From contig NC_037689.1 in assembly GCF_003255815.1 (NCBI RefSeq), positions 23,449,750 through 23,513,749 of the forward strand: a DNA stretch of 64,000 bases, given 5' to 3'. Both the position numbers and the translations under genes were made by a program. This document shows, in pieces, positions 22,617 to 34,249 of this stretch (position 1 is the stretch's first letter; each line of letters begins with the position of its first letter). A model generated the notes under the pieces. The model had not been told where the DNA came from and did no database searches. It saw only the letters and a program-made list of their open reading frames with translations. Origin of the DNA: Theropithecus gelada. Lineage: Eukaryota > Chordata > Mammalia > Primates > Cercopithecidae.

Positions 22617-25600
22617 GTGAGCCCTGGGCGCCGAGACCCACGCGCTTCCTCCCTCGGGCGGCTTCCTTCCAGCTGGGTCAGTAGATCGCTCCCAGCCACA
22701 CCGCTTAGGCTGTGGGGACCTCCCCTGAGTAAAACGACAGCAACAGCCCCGTTCCCGTCGAATTTCAGAGACACAGGCGTGAGGTCGACTAGGGGGTCCG
22801 TGCTGTGGTTTTGGAAATTCGGTATCTGAAGGAAGATGTCTAGTAGCTGAGGGTTGGACTCTCAGGCACTGTGACAGGGATTTGAACCGTATCAGAACCA
22901 AGAGAACCTGGCCTTCCCAGAATGCTCCTTGAAACTAGGGATTAACGTTCCCTTAAGCCTCACGTGCTGTTTGTTTGTTTGTTTGTTTTCGAGACAGAGT
23001 ATCGATCTGTTGCCCAGGCTGGAGTACAGTGGCGCGATCTCTGCTCACTGCAACCTCCGCCTCCTGGGTCCGAGCGATTCTCCTGCCTCAGCCTCCCGAG
23101 TAGCTGGGACTACAGACGCGTGCCACCATGCCCGGCTAATTTTTATATTTTTAGTAGAGACAGGGTTTTGCCGTATTGGCCAGGCCGGTCTCAAACTCCC
23201 GACTTCGTGATCTGCCCGCCTGGGCCTCCCAAAGTACTGGGATGACAGGCGTGAGCCACCGTGCCCGGCCTTGCCTGATGTATTTCGACCCGTGTTGGCT
23301 TCGCGGTGACAAACGAACCAGCCTCCTGGAGGAGGTTTTGTGGCCTTAAGATGTGCCCCGTGGGCGTGGGCAGGAGGCCCCGGGGTGGCTGTGGCCACAG
23401 GAAATGATGGAGCCGGGTAGCGGAAGGGGAACCGTGTCTTGCCGCGGTGGCGCGTCACTTACGTCCAGTAAGTGGCGAGGGGTAGTTGGTGTTCCTCGTA
23501 ACTCCGTGGGATGAGCTAAGTCTTGAGCCACTGATGGTGACTTGGAGGGAGTGGTTTGGCTTCTGGGCCCCGCTGACTGGGTCTGCACCGGACGTGAGTG
23601 GTGAGTGGGCGCTCAGGCTCTGAGGACTCGGCCCTGCGGCCCGGGAGAGGGAGAGGGCGCCTGGCCGTGTGTCTGGGGGGCTTTGGGGGAAGGCCATCTC
23701 ATACTGTTTTTTGCTTTTAAAGGTTTCTTTTGATTCAACCAAACACCTGAGTGATGCGTCAATTAAGAAGCGGCAGCTGGAGAGGCAGAAGCTTCAGGAA
23801 CTGGAGCAGCAAAGAGAAGAACAGAAGCGCAGAGAGAAGGAAGCGGAGGAGAGGCAGCGAGCGGAGGAAAGGTACCTTCTGTGGGAGGGGCCCTCGGCGC
23901 TGGTGTCCGGCACCTGGGAGTGTGCGCAGACTCGTGTGCGTGTGTATGCATGTATTCCTGTGTGGGTGTGTGCGTGCTTGTGAGGTTGTGTGTACCTGTG
24001 TGCGTGGAGGCATGTGTGCCTGTAGCACGCGTGCCTGTGAACAGGTGTGTGTACTTTGTACGAATGTGTGCCCGTGTGTGTGCCTGTGCGTCTGTACACC
24101 CGTGCCTGTGTGTGTGCATGTGTGCCTGTGAGTGCCTGCGTGCATGTGTGTACCTATGTGCGTATGTACACGTGTGCCCACGTGTGTGTGCGCCTCTGCG
24201 TCTGTGCACACGTGTCTGTGTGTGTGCATGTGTCTGAGCTCGTATGTGTACCTTTGTGCATGTGTGCCCATGTGGGTGTGCCTCTGCATCTGTGCACATG
24301 TGCCTGTAAGCTCCTGTGTACCTGTGTGCACGTGTGTATACCTCTGTGCATATGTACACATGTGTGCCGTGTGTGTGCCTCTGCATCTGTGCACATGTGC
24401 CTGTGTGTGTGTGCATGTGTGTGAGCTCGTGTGTGTACCTGTGTGCATATGTACACGTGTGCCGTGTGTGTGCCTCTGCATCTGTGCACATGTGCCTGTG
24501 TGTGTGCACGTGTACCTGTGTGCATATGTACACGTGTGCTGTGTGTGTGCGCCTCTGCGTCTGTGCACACGTGCCTGTGTGTGCATGCGTGCCTGTGAGC
24601 TCGTGTGCGTACCTGTGTATGTACGCATGTGTGCCCCCGTGTGTGCCTCTGCATGTGTGCACACATGTGCCTGTGTGTGTGCATGCGTTCCTGTGAGCTC
24701 GTGTACCTGTGTGCATGTGTGTACCTGTGTGCGTATGTACGCATGTGTGCCCACGTGTGTGTGCTCCTCTGCATCTGTGCACACAGCACACATATGCCTG
24801 TGTGCATGCTTGTGTGCGTGTGTGCACGTATGGGTGTGTGTGCATGCCTGTGGGTGCGCAGCTGTGCACGTGAGGACCTGCGTGAGTGGCTGTTTGAGAC
24901 GCAGCAGAATATGCGTGTTTCTGTTCGTTTTCCTGTCGTACATCATGGTCTGACGTGATCTCTGCCAGTTCCCAGGACCACGCCTTTCCCGAAGAGCCAC
25001 CTCTTCTCCCTCCACACGCTGTTCACATATCCCACTGAAACAAGCAGAATGCCTTGGCCGTTTGCAAGTTTGCGTTTAGGTTGAGGCTACGTTTACAAAA
25101 TGAAGTAGAAGGTTGATGGTGATGGCCAGATTTAAAACAAAACAAAAAACCATAGGATAAAAACCCAGTTTCGCTTAAGAGGCCTTTAAAGCAATGGCCT
25201 GAGTTGTTCACTGCGGTTGGGGTACCAAAGACAATCTCCGGTCAGTCTTTGTAGCCCTTTTCATCTTCTTAGCATTGCAGGAGGGAACCAACAACTTGCC
25301 GTGAATCCCCTGAGGCGGATTCCTCGTTGTCCTTCTCCATCCCTCCTGCTGTGCTGTCTTAGTGAGGCAGATTCCTCCTCCTCCTCCTCCTCCTCCTCCT
25401 CCTGCTTCTCCTCCCCCCCTCCTCCCCCTCCTCCCCCTCCTCCCCCCACCAGGCTGTGCCCTCCGAGGACTTTAGTGCGTCCTGCACGTCTGTTGGGCTT
25501 CATGTCGCCGATACCGAGTCTGGGATGTGTTGGACTTGACTGGGGGCCTCCTGGACAGCCTCCGGTGGGACCGAGTTGGTCCGTTGTGTTTCCGTTTCTC

Positions 25601-28600
25601 ACTGCTTTATGTGACGCTGGTGCCAGTGTGTTGATGTGTGTGGCGGGTGATGTTTGCACGAGAGTCCCGGCACTGAACTCCTGGGAGCAGGCCATCTTGC
25701 CCTTGGTGTTCTTTATATAGCCCCCGTTGCCTCCCCAAGGGAGAGTGGGGCTGAGGGCTCCTTAGATGAGGCAGGTGCAGCATGTAAGCGAGTGGCCGTG
25801 AATGGGCTGGGGGGGCCCAGGTCAGCCGTCAGGAGCCCCAGGACCCAAGGCAGGCAGTACACAGAGGCAGACACCCTGGGAGAACTGGACGTGCTGCTGT
25901 GTCGCCATCCTGGGAGGGGCGGTTCGGATGTGGGGTTGAGTCAGGGTCCCCTGTGTCAGCCGCTGTCAGGCCGACCGGGACAGCCGGGGTGGGAGACCGT
26001 CCTGGGACATTACAGGGACTCTTCCAGGGTGCAGACAAAGCCCAGGCCTGGCTGAATGTGCCTGTCCACGTTCTGGAAGTGGGGAGTGGGACTCAGAGCC
26101 TCGGACCTCTCAGTCTTGCAGGACTGTCCCCACGACAATTCAGAAAGCAGCTTGGGGGTGAGGAGAAGCTGCATCCTTGATCTTTCCCTGAGGAGACATG
26201 AGCATCGGAGAAGTGAAGTGTGCCTCTGCAGGGAAGAGGCCCCGTCCACCTGGCCAGACCACAGAAGGCTTGGGGGACGCGGGGTCAGGCCATGAGCTTC
26301 TCTCCACAGCAGGACAGGGTGGCTGGAGCCCTGGGGAGGGCTGGCCCGTCGTCAGCGAGAGTTGGCCGGGAGGGCTCCAGGGTGGCCCGTGGAGCTGTCC
26401 TTCCCCGCGCAGGGCCGTACTCGCCCCTGCTGCCCCCCCGTCATTCCTCAGAGGCTGAGCATGACAGGAGGCCCAGGGCAGCCTCCGGGTTTCTCTCTGG
26501 TGGGTGGAAATGAGGCGTGTGTGTTTGGCCCTCACAGGTGACTTGGAGCTTGATGAGTGCTGTCCTCTGAAAGCTGCCCAGTCTTGAGGCGTCGGTGTGA
26601 GTCCCGCTTAAGGGCGTGCTATGTGCTGGGCTGCCCTGAGCCGTCCTCTGAGCTCGTGGGGCGGTGACAGCTCACAGGACAGTTAAACCTTCAGCACATG
26701 GAACTGTTTGAGGACCTTCATACCCCGGCTGGAGACCGTGTGGATCACTGCCTGGCCGTCGGCACCTGGCCCGGCTCCCTTCTTGGGGTGGTGGAGAGCG
26801 GGACGCCTTTTCTCCCGGCCCGCTCCTCCTCATCCCCGTGTCTCCTGTCGCCTTGGTGTCTCCTGTCGCCTTGGTGTCTCCTGTCGCCTTGGTGTCTCCT
26901 CTCCCCTTGGTGTCTCTGCAGGTCTACGTCATCCCGTCAGGCCTGCTCGGGTTCCTCGGTGCTGCTTAGAGCTGCACGCGGGGCTTCCAGGCCACTCTTC
27001 TTTTTTGTTGTTGTTGTTGAGACGGAGTCTCGCTCTGTCGCCAGGCTGGAGCGCAGTGGTGCAATCTCGGCTCTCTGCAAGTTCCACCTCCTGGGTTCAA
27101 GCGATTCTTCTCATTCTTCTGCCTCAGCCTCCCAAGCAGCTGGGATTACAGGTGCCCGTCACCATGTCCGGCTAATTTTTGTATTTTTAGTAGAGACGGG
27201 GTTTCACCGTGTTGGCCAGGCTGGTCTCGATCTTTGTGATCTGCCCGCCTGGGCCTCCCAAAGTGCTGGGATTATAGGCGTGAGTCACTGCGCCTGGCCC
27301 GGGCCACTCTTACCAGGTGTTGCTGTGTTTTGTCGCCGCTGGGCTGCTGGGGCAGGGGTCCCTCCCCGTCCAGCTGTGTGTGTGGTCGCCGCCCTGCTTG
27401 TTGAGGTCCTGGGTGATCGTCACCCAGAGAAGTGTGCTGGCGTTGAGTGCAATCGGATGAAGCCACGTGCCCCTCCCCTGGGAAGGGCCCCTCCTGCCCT
27501 GCTCCCTCGACGCCCTCTCCACAGCCCCAGGCAGCCGGGCTGGCGGTTTTGTGCCGTCATGGGTGGGGCCTTTGTAGAATTTCACAGAACGGGGATCTGT
27601 GCCATCTGTTGTCTTCAAGGCCGGATTGTCCACTTAGCTGTGGTGCAGGGCTCTGCACGGCGCGTGTCCCTCCTCCTCCTCCTCCTCCTCCTCCCTGCTG
27701 CCCGGGGCCGCCTCCCTGGTGTGCGCGCATGCTGGCCTTCACTTGTGATTTTTAGAAAGCTTTCCTGTGCAGCTGGAACCTGCTTCCTGGGGCCCCTGCT
27801 GTTTGTGCTCAGTGCTGTCCTCTGGACGCATGCACCAGCCGAAGCCGGGCGCCTTACGTGGTTTGGTGGCCATCTGCGTCCTCTGCCGTGCGCTGTTTCC
27901 GCATTGGGGCGCTGGCCTTTCCTCGGTGGCGGCCACAGATGCCGCACCCCAAGGATCTTCCGCAGTTTCTTGAGTTGTTGCCGATGCTCTTTCCGCCATC
28001 CGCCCGTCCGTCTTTCCCCTGGCTGGGGGCGTGGCTTTTGATGTGGTCGATCCGCTGGTCGTTTTCTTCGTGGTTTCGGGGTTGGGTCACACTTAGCAGG
28101 ATGGTGTGTTGGAAGGTCACGGAGGTCCTCGCCCGGCTCACTCCTTCCACCCCTCGGGCTGCTTTGAGTCAGCCGAGGTCCACTTTGGGATAAAGAGTTA
28201 AATGCTTAATCGTTCGACTGTGTGGCCTTTTCCCCCTTGTGTGAAAAGCCACTTGTATGGTGTATCATGTGTTGGCTACAGCTGCTATCTGTGACAAACC
28301 CCCGGTGTGTTCCACGCAGGAAACAGAAGGAGCTGGAAGAGCTGGAGCGAGAGAGGAAAAGAGAAGAGAAGCTTCGCAAGCGGGAGCAGAAGCAGAGGGA
28401 CCGCGAGCTGCGCCGGAACCAGAAGAAGCTGGAGAAGCTGCAGGCGGAGGAGCAGAAGCAGCTGCAGGAGAAGATCAAGCTGGAGGAGCGCAAGCTGCTG
28501 CTGGCCCAGAGGAACCTGCAGTCCATCCGGCTCATCGCCGAGCTGCTCAGCAGAGCCAAGGTACCCGGGGGCTCCCTCTGCCGCCGCCAGCCGCACCCGG

Positions 28601-30732
28601 GCTGCCCTCGGTGTCCTCCCCTGAAACGCGGGTGGTGTCACGGCGCCGTTTCCCCGCGGGCCGCAGCTGTACCCACAAAGCCAGCGTTAGTGCCGAGGAT
28701 GACGGCTCCTGCCCGGTAGGGTGTGGCACTTGTCTGTCGTTCCGATGATTTCAGAGCTGTGACAGTTTCCTTTTGCAAAGCTGGTGCATTCAGGTTCCCC
28801 GAGCAGGCTGGCAGCCTCCCGGGGGCCGGGGCAGAGGCTCTCTGTTTCCTTTGGGTCCGGGCAGTGGCGGAGAGTGCAGGGGGCCGCTCTCTGTGGCCCG
28901 TGCCTCTGTGTGTGCTCAGCTGGCCTGGCTGTGACCTCACCAGTGGCCCAGAGCAGAGGGGCAAGGTGGGCTGGGTGGAGGGCTGAGCACGCGGAGGGGG
29001 CCTGCCGTGGGCCCGGGTCCCTCCTCCGCCGTGTGAACCTGGCCGGTCTCACCAGCGCCGGTACTGACGACCCCCTCAGCACCAAGAGCCTCCTTGCTCC
29101 TCCTGGAGGCACGACTGGTAACTCCCATGAGCCCGGGGCCAGGGCCCAGAGACAGACAGACCTCCCCAGGACAGACGTCCCCAGCACGCTCCTTGTCCTC
29201 AGGAGGGCTGCGTCCCCCTGGAGTCCAGCGCGGGGCGACCCCATAACCTGTTGTCTGATTACAGTTGTGATAAGTCCCCGGGAAGGAGCATGACAAGAGG
29301 CTGAGACATGTGGCAGCCCAGTCCTTACCTCATGGTGAATATTGAAGACACTAACCCAGGCTAGGCCAGGCTCGCCCCGCGGCGGCGGCGGCGGCGGCAG
29401 AGGCGGCGTGTGTCTGCGGCGTCATTTCAGCTCCCTGCTGCCGGCGGCCGCTTGTGACCTAACTCCAGGCCCCTGCGTGCAACGTGGCGGGGCTCCCGGC
29501 AAGGCCCGGCTCTGCCCGAGAGGCCCGCCCCGGGGCTGTGCCGGGTCGCTTTGCCAAGGGGTTTCCTTCGCACTCAGACGCATGATGGCCCCAGGTGTGG
29601 CCGAGGGAGCCGAGGGATGGACGGGCTGGACCTGGCTCGCCGTAGGAGACGCCCCCCGCCCCAGGGCTGGAGTCCAGCCAGGCCGCTGATCCTGCATCCC
29701 CAGGCCATGGGGCCTCCAAACACCGTCCCCGCGCCTCTCCCAGTGTCCGGCCGGGCTCAGGAGTCAGGCTCAGCCGCGCTTTCCTCTTCCCTGCAGGCCG
29801 TGAAGCTACAGGAGCAGGAGCAGAAGGAGGAGAGGCTGCGGCTGCAGCAGCAGGAGGAGCGGCGGCGGCTGCAGGAGGCCGAGCTGCGGCGCGTGGAGGA
29901 GGAGAAGGAGCGCGCGCTGGGCCTGCAGCGGAAGGAGCGGGAGCTGCGCGAGCGGCTGCTGAGCATCCTGCTGAGCAAGAAGCCGGACGACGCCCACGCG
30001 CACGACGAGCTGGGCGCGGCGCACGCCGACCTGCTGCAGCCGGTGCTGGACATCCTGCAGACCGTGTCGTCCGGCTGCGTGAGCGCCGCCGCGCTGCACC
30101 CCCTCGGGGGCCAGCTCCCCGCCAGTGCGCCCAGGGACACCGCGGCCCACCCGGAGGCCGACGGCGCCCCCAGAAGCGTGAACGGCAGCGTGGCCGGGGA
30201 GGCCCCGTGCAGGGAGGGTCCGAGCTCCTGCCGCGCGGCCCCCGAGGACGGCTCTCCGGAGAAGAGGTGCCCCGGCGGCGTCCTGTCCTGCATTCCCGAC
30301 AACACGCAGCAGCCCAAGGGCCTCCCCGCCTGCGAGCAGAACGTCTCCAAAAAGGACACCCGGTCGGAACAGGACAAGTGCAACCGGGAGCCCAGCAAGG
30401 GCCGGGGCCGGGCCGGCGGAGACGGGCTGGACGAGCGGCACAAGCGGGAGAGGAGCCGGGCCAGGCGCGCGGGCAGCAGGGAGGACGGGCGGCCGCGCAA
30501 GGAGCGGCGGCCCCACAAGAAGCACGCCTCCAAGGATGGCAGCCCCCGCCGGCGCAGCGCCAGCCCGGACCACGCCCGGTCCCGGAGGTCCCACAGCAAA
30601 GACAGGCACCGGCGGCAGCGCAGCCGGGAGCGGAAGGGCAGCGCCGGCAGGAAGCACAGCCGCCACCGCCGCCGGAGCGAGCGCTCGCGCTCCCGGTCCC
30701 CGAGCAAGCACCGCAGTACCTGGAACAGGTAA
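21855..30732 (+). CDS. AKAP17A: AKAP17A, PKA-anchoring splicing factor (complete coding region, 4 coding exons)
   Basis: The coding sequence joins 21855-22616, 23723-23871, 28320-28560 and 29797-30732 into 695 codons plus TAA, the length of human AKAP17A (XE7/SFRS17A) as I remember it. All junctions are GT-AG and keep frame (phases 0, 2, 0). The ATG at 21855 opens MAAATIVHDTSEAVELCPAY, the family N-terminus. Residues about 145-255 form a divergent RRM-like domain; 260-470 are an almost unbroken charged coiled coil rich in E, K, R and Q; 596-692 are an Arg/Ser/Lys-rich tail with SRSRS-type stretches. The family is known to bind PKA regulatory subunits through amphipathic helices, to localise to nuclear speckles and to modulate alternative splicing with SR proteins. 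No frameshift or internal stop is seen. Substitutions from human cluster in the last exon, between the coiled coil and RS tail. Expression from the CpG island at 19.5-20.9 kb fits a housekeeping gene. Confidence 0.97.
22972..23269 (-). mobile_element. Alu, antisense, AKAP17A intron 2
   Basis: (TTTG)n then CGAGACAGAGTATCGATCTG, ending GTGCCCGGCC. The rest of this intron (22,617-23,722) is unique. Confidence 0.94.
23723..23871 (+). CDS. AKAP17A: AKAP17A exon 3, residues 255-304 (start of coiled coil)
   Basis: The acceptor TTGCTTTTAAAG ends at 23722 and the donor GTACCT starts at 23872. The 149 bases read VSFDSTKHLSDASIKKRQLE and then an E/K/R/Q-rich helix ending in a split Arg codon (AG|G). 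It completes the RRM-like domain and begins the coiled coil. A GT-rich minisatellite starts about 50 bases after the donor. Confidence 0.96.
23925..24890 (+). repeat. GT-rich minisatellite in AKAP17A intron 3
   Basis: About 8 degenerate higher-order units of roughly 80-110 bases built from TGTGTGCCTCTGCATCTGTG, CACATGTGCCTGTGTG and GTACCTGTGTGCATATGTAC. It starts about 50 bases after the exon 3 donor. Long Cys/Val-rich and Thr/His-rich frames across it are artefacts. Confidence 0.92.
24891..26830. other. AKAP17A intron 3, unique part
   Basis: Unique sequence with a CTC/CCCCT microsatellite at about 25,375-25,447. No exon-like segment recognised. Confidence 0.6.
25375..25447 (+). repeat. (CTC)n / (CCTCCC)n microsatellite
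   Basis: (CTC) about 10 times, then CCTCCCC-type repeats. Confidence 0.9.
26837..26925 (+). repeat. 18-bp minisatellite, about 4-5 units
   Basis: TCTCCTGTCGCCTTGGTG recurs head-to-tail; the last units are diverged. Confidence 0.9.
27001..27301 (-). mobile_element. Alu, antisense, AKAP17A intron 3
   Basis: (TTG)n, GAGACGGAGTCTCGCTCTG, ending GCGCCTGGCC. Confidence 0.94.
27302..28319. other. AKAP17A intron 3, 3' part
   Basis: Unique GC-rich sequence with a short (CCT)n at 27,668-27,693. Nothing exon-like seen before 28,320. Confidence 0.55.
28320..28560 (+). CDS. AKAP17A: AKAP17A exon 4, residues 304-384 (coiled coil)
   Basis: The acceptor GTTCCACGCAG ends at 28319 and the donor GTACCC starts at 28561. 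The exon completes the split Arg codon and encodes a dense charged helix ending in IRLIAELLSRAK. The ILxxIAELL-like amphipathic stretch before the junction is the kind of helix used for PKA docking, but which helix binds PKA cannot be told from sequence. Confidence 0.96.
28561..29796. other. AKAP17A intron 4
   Basis: Unique, GC-rich, no Alu. It contains (CGG)n at about 29,379-29,398 and ends in the acceptor of exon 5. Confidence 0.7.
29797..30732 (+). CDS. AKAP17A: AKAP17A exon 5, residues 385-695 with RS-rich C-terminus
   Basis: The acceptor CTTCCCTGCAG ends at 29796. The exon runs to TAA at 30730-30732 after STWNR. It holds the end of the coiled coil, a helix with ERLLSILLSKKPDD, a low-complexity Pro/Gly/Ala-rich linker (about 480-590) and the Arg/Ser/Lys tail (about 596-692). 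The exon is very GC-rich and gives long antisense reading frames that have no family resemblance. The linker is the most diverged part compared with human as remembered. Confidence 0.97.
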   Translation, partial: AVKLQEQEQKEERLRLQQQEERRRLQEAELRRVEEEKERALGLQRKERELRERLLSILLSKKPDDAHAHDELGAAHADLLQPVLDILQTVSSGCVSAAALHPLGGQLPASAPRDTAAHPEADGAPRSVNGSVAGEAPCREGPSSCRAAPEDGSPEKRCPGGVLSCIPDNTQQPKGLPACEQNVSKKDTRSEQDKCNREPSKGRGRAGGDGLDERHKRERSRARRAGSREDGRPRKERRPHKKHASKDGSPRRRSASPDHARSRRSHSKDRHRRQRSRERKGSAGRKHSRHRRRSERSRSRSPSKHRSTWNR

Positions 30733-32315
30733 TGACGGGCGCGGCCTCTCCGTGGCCTGCCCGGGAAAGCCCAGGACCCGCTCCGGCGTCCTGGCCGCTC
30801 CTTGGCCGCTCTCCGTCCACCCCCTGCAAAGCTGAGACCGTCCCGCAGCCAGGAGCGTCCAAGGAGCCCGCTGGCCAAGACGGAAGACACCACGCTTTAG
30901 AGATCCATCCACCCATCTTCACTCAGCGCAGCGTACGTGGCACTTCAGTTTCAAACACGTAGCCCTCCGAAACTGGATCCGATAGCTTTACTACGGCCAG
31001 TCCCCTCTCAGTCAGGAAAACCGCGCGGACGGACAGTGGTGAGAAGGGCAGCGCTGCCGCATTCCTTCCTCCCCACGCGGGGATCTCTGTGTCTGCTTGG
31101 CCACCTCCCCGCTGCACGGCCCAGGAGGTGCACCTGCCGCAGCACGGGACACTCCTCAAAGCTGTGGACCACCGGAGTCGCACCGGCACTAGAAGGAAAA
31201 GACAAAGCGTTGCCCCGGTGATTTCTCCCCCCCACCCCGCCCCAGTTTGTAATTTTAACTGGTCGGGAAATGCAGGTTGCGTGGGATACGGGTGAGGAAG
31301 GTACAAGTCCTTTGAGATCAAAACCCAAGCGGGCCATTCTTTTTAAGGTGTCGGTGTGCGGGGAGTGGTACCCCATGGTCTGATGCTCCTTCACTTCCAA
31401 AACATTCACTTTTTACAACTTCGAGGAATTACGCATAAAAAAGGGTGGTGAAAAAGCTTTGGTTTCTAGTAAAGGTTAGTGCGTGTGGTTTTTTTTAAGA
31501 AGCTGTTTTGCTAAATTATTTTTACTTGGAATGTTTCAAACAGATTTCAGGCTGCAAACTTGTTAAGTTTTATAATCATTCGCTTCTCCAAGTGAAGCTC
31601 AGAAGTACTTAAAAATAGCTGTAACGTTCGCGTTAGGAAAGATGGTGTTTATTCCAGTTTGCATTTTTATGGTGAACTAAAATCCTTTTCCAATGAACTG
31701 AAATTTTTCACGCTTACGATTTTTGTGTTTTTATGTGCCTTGGACTGCGTTATTCCGCTGATTCTAGCCAAGTGCGTCTCAGCCCAATAGAAACCGTTCA
31801 CTTTTCCGAGACCTGCTGATTCGGTGATCGTGTATCACACAGCTCTCCCGGGGCTGTACGGTAGTCACCTTCTGAGAGGAGAATCCTGGGTCCTAAGAGG
31901 CATCAAATTGTTTGCTGAGAACATAAACTTAGCCAAATTCAGAAAACCAATCTTTTTTAAAACCAAGGAGCTGTTTTTAAAGCACATTTAAAAGACGGTG
32001 GTTCTTCTCCCCACCGAACGTAGTGGTCACAGGTAGTAGTGTAAGCGCTGCCTGGTTGACCCAGGGTGGAATAGTCCCTTCCTCTGTTTAGTTAAATCAC
32101 ACACCTTCTTGGGGGACTGGAGGGCTGGACACGTGCCTGTCCCACCCCGAAGCTCATCTCGCTAGCAGATAGATGAGCAAATGGCTCTGTCTTGCCTGTG
32201 ACCAGACACGGAGTGTTTGCAAACATGGGCCTGTCAGAAGTGTATGCGTCTGTGTCGGTCTGTCCAGCCCAGCACTGAACTTTTGCCTGTTCCGCAGCTA
32301 TAAGAACGTTGCCAG
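30733..32315 (+). other. AKAP17A 3' UTR and unique downstream sequence
   Basis: Unique, moderately AT-rich DNA follows the stop codon up to the next Alu. I see no canonical AATAAA; CATAAA-like hexamers occur near 31,433 and 31,922 but neither can be assigned. The polyadenylation site is therefore unresolved. Confidence 0.4.
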
Positions 32316-32602
32316 GGCCGGGCGTGGTGGCTCACGCCTGTAATCTCAGCACTTTGGGAGGCAGAGGCAGGTGGTTCTCCTGAGGTCAGGAGTTCAAGAC
32401 CAGCCTGGCACCCCGTGTCTCCTAACAACACAAAAAATTAGCCGGGCATGGGGATGGGTGCCTGTCATCCCAGCTACTCGGGATTCCGAGGCAGGAGAAT
32501 CGCTTGAACCCGGGAGGTGGAGGTTGCAGTGAGCCGAGATTGCGCCACTGCACTCCAGCCTGGGTGACTAGAGGGAAACTCCAAGTCAAAAAAAAAAAAA
32601 AT
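32316..32602 (+). mobile_element. Alu, sense
   Basis: GGCCGGGCGTGGTGGCTCAC start; poly-A at 32,588-32,601. Confidence 0.94.
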
Positions 32603-33130
32603 GTTGCCAGGACCAGGCGCTGCTCTGGGCACCTGGTATATGGTGCTGGAAAAGACAGCGCTGTCTGCAGCCCTGCGCATTTGCGAATGTGTAGATACAG
32701 GGATGACAAGTCCCAGTGACAGCTTCTCAAGCAAGCTGTGTGTGCAAGGCAGAAGGGTGGACGTGGTGTGTCTGAGATCAAGAAGTGAATGTGGCCGGGG
32801 AAAGGAGTAGGCGGAAGAGACGCAGGAAAGGTGGACATGGAGCTGATCGCACACATGAGGCTGATCCACTCCAGACTCTTGGGACGAGAAGCAAGAGGGC
32901 TGTAAGCTGGGAGTGTGATGAGCGTGGGGACTTGTGGCAACAGGCATCCCCTGTGACATGCTGGTGGACTGGGCTAGGCGTTGATGGGAGAGGAGAAGGT
33001 GGCAAAACTTCAGTGCGTGTTGCCTTGTGATACGTTGGACGTGGACGGTCTAGGAAAGCTGGAGAGCACCACCCCCAGGCCTATAGAATTGGGTATCTAT
33101 GGAAGAGATTTAGGAATCTGAACTCTTTCT
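32603..33130. other. Unique intergenic sequence
   Basis: Nothing recognised. Confidence 0.5.
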
Positions 33131-34235
33131 CTCCTTTCTTTTCTCTTTCTCTGTCTCCTTCTTTCCTTCCTTCCTTCTTCCTTTCCTTCCTTCCCCCTCC
33201 CTACCTGCCTCCCTCCCTTCCTTCCTTCTTTCCTGCCTCCCCCTTCCTTCCTTCCTTCTTCCTTTCCTCCCTTCCGCCTCCCTACTTACCTTCCTTTCTT
33301 CCTTCCTTCCTTCTTCCTTTCCTCCCTTCCCCCTCCCTCCCTAACTCCCTCCCTTCCTTTCTTCTTCTTTCCTGCCTCCCCCTTCCTTCCTTCCTTCCTC
33401 CTTCCTTTCCTCCCTTCCCCCTCCCTACCTACCTACCTTCCTTCCTCCTTTCCTCCTTCTTCCTTCCTTCCTTCCTTTCCTCCCTTCCCCCTCCCTACCT
33501 ACCTTCCTTTTTTCCTTCCTTCTTCCTTTCCTCCCTTCCGCCTCCCTACCTACCTTCCTTTTTTCTTTCCTTCCTTCCTCCTTCCTTTCCTCCCTTCCGC
33601 CTCCCTACCTACCTTCTTCCTTCCTTCCTCCTTTCCTCCCTCTTCCTTCCTTCCTTCCTTTCCTCCCTTCCCCCCCACCTACCTTCCTTTTTTCCTTCCT
33701 TCTTCCTTTCCTCCCTTCCCCCTCCCTTCCTTCCTTCCTTCCTCCTTTCCTCCCTCCCCCTTCCTTCCTTCCTTCCTTCTTCCTTTCCTCCCTTCCCCCC
33801 ATGTTTGTTCGTTCGTTCCTTCCTTCCTTCTTTCCTTCCTTCCTTCCTTCTTCCTTTCCTCCCTTCCCCCTCCCTACCTACCTACTTCCCTTCCTTCCTT
33901 CCTTCTTTCCTGCCTCCCCCTTCCTTCCTTCCTTCTTCCTTTCCTCCCTTCCCCCTCCCTACCTACCTTCCTTCCTTCTTCCTTTCCTCTCTTCCCCCTC
34001 CCTCCCTACCTTCCTTCCTTCCTCCTTTCCTCCCTCCCCCTTCCTTCCTTCCTTCCTTCCTTCTTCCTTTCCTCTCTTCCCCCTCCCTCCCTCCCTTCCT
34101 TCCTTCCTCCTTTCCTCCCTCCCCCTTCCTTCCTTCCTTCCTTCCTTCTTCCTTTCCTCCCTTCCCCCCATGTTTGTTCCTTCCTTCCTTCCTTCTCTCC
34201 TTCCTCCTCTCTTTTCTTTCTTTCATTTCTTAATT
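33131..34235 (+). repeat. 1.1-kb CCTT-type pyrimidine array with higher-order structure
   Basis: Built from (CCTT)n blocks alternating with CTTTCCTCCCTTCCCCCTCC and CTACCTACC. A non-pyrimidine marker, CCCATGTTTGTTC, occurs at about 33,798 and 34,167, indicating a copy about 369 bases long. It runs into the poly-T of an antisense Alu at 34,250. Confidence 0.93.
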
Positions 34236-34249
34236 TCTCTCTTTCTTAT

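Noticed and set aside
21657..22901. 414-codon antisense frame
   Set aside because: It is the shadow of AKAP17A exon 2, whose high third-position GC removes stops on the other strand.
23759..25015. 418-codon Thr/His-rich antisense frame
   Set aside because: It reads the GT-rich minisatellite and the shadow of exon 3.
26698..28041. 447-codon + frame in AKAP17A intron 3
   Set aside because: It passes through an 18-bp repeat and an antisense Alu, has no conserved domain and lies wholly within an intron.
29459..30922. 487-codon antisense frame, Cys/Arg/Gly-rich
   Set aside because: Shadow of AKAP17A exon 5, for the same reason.
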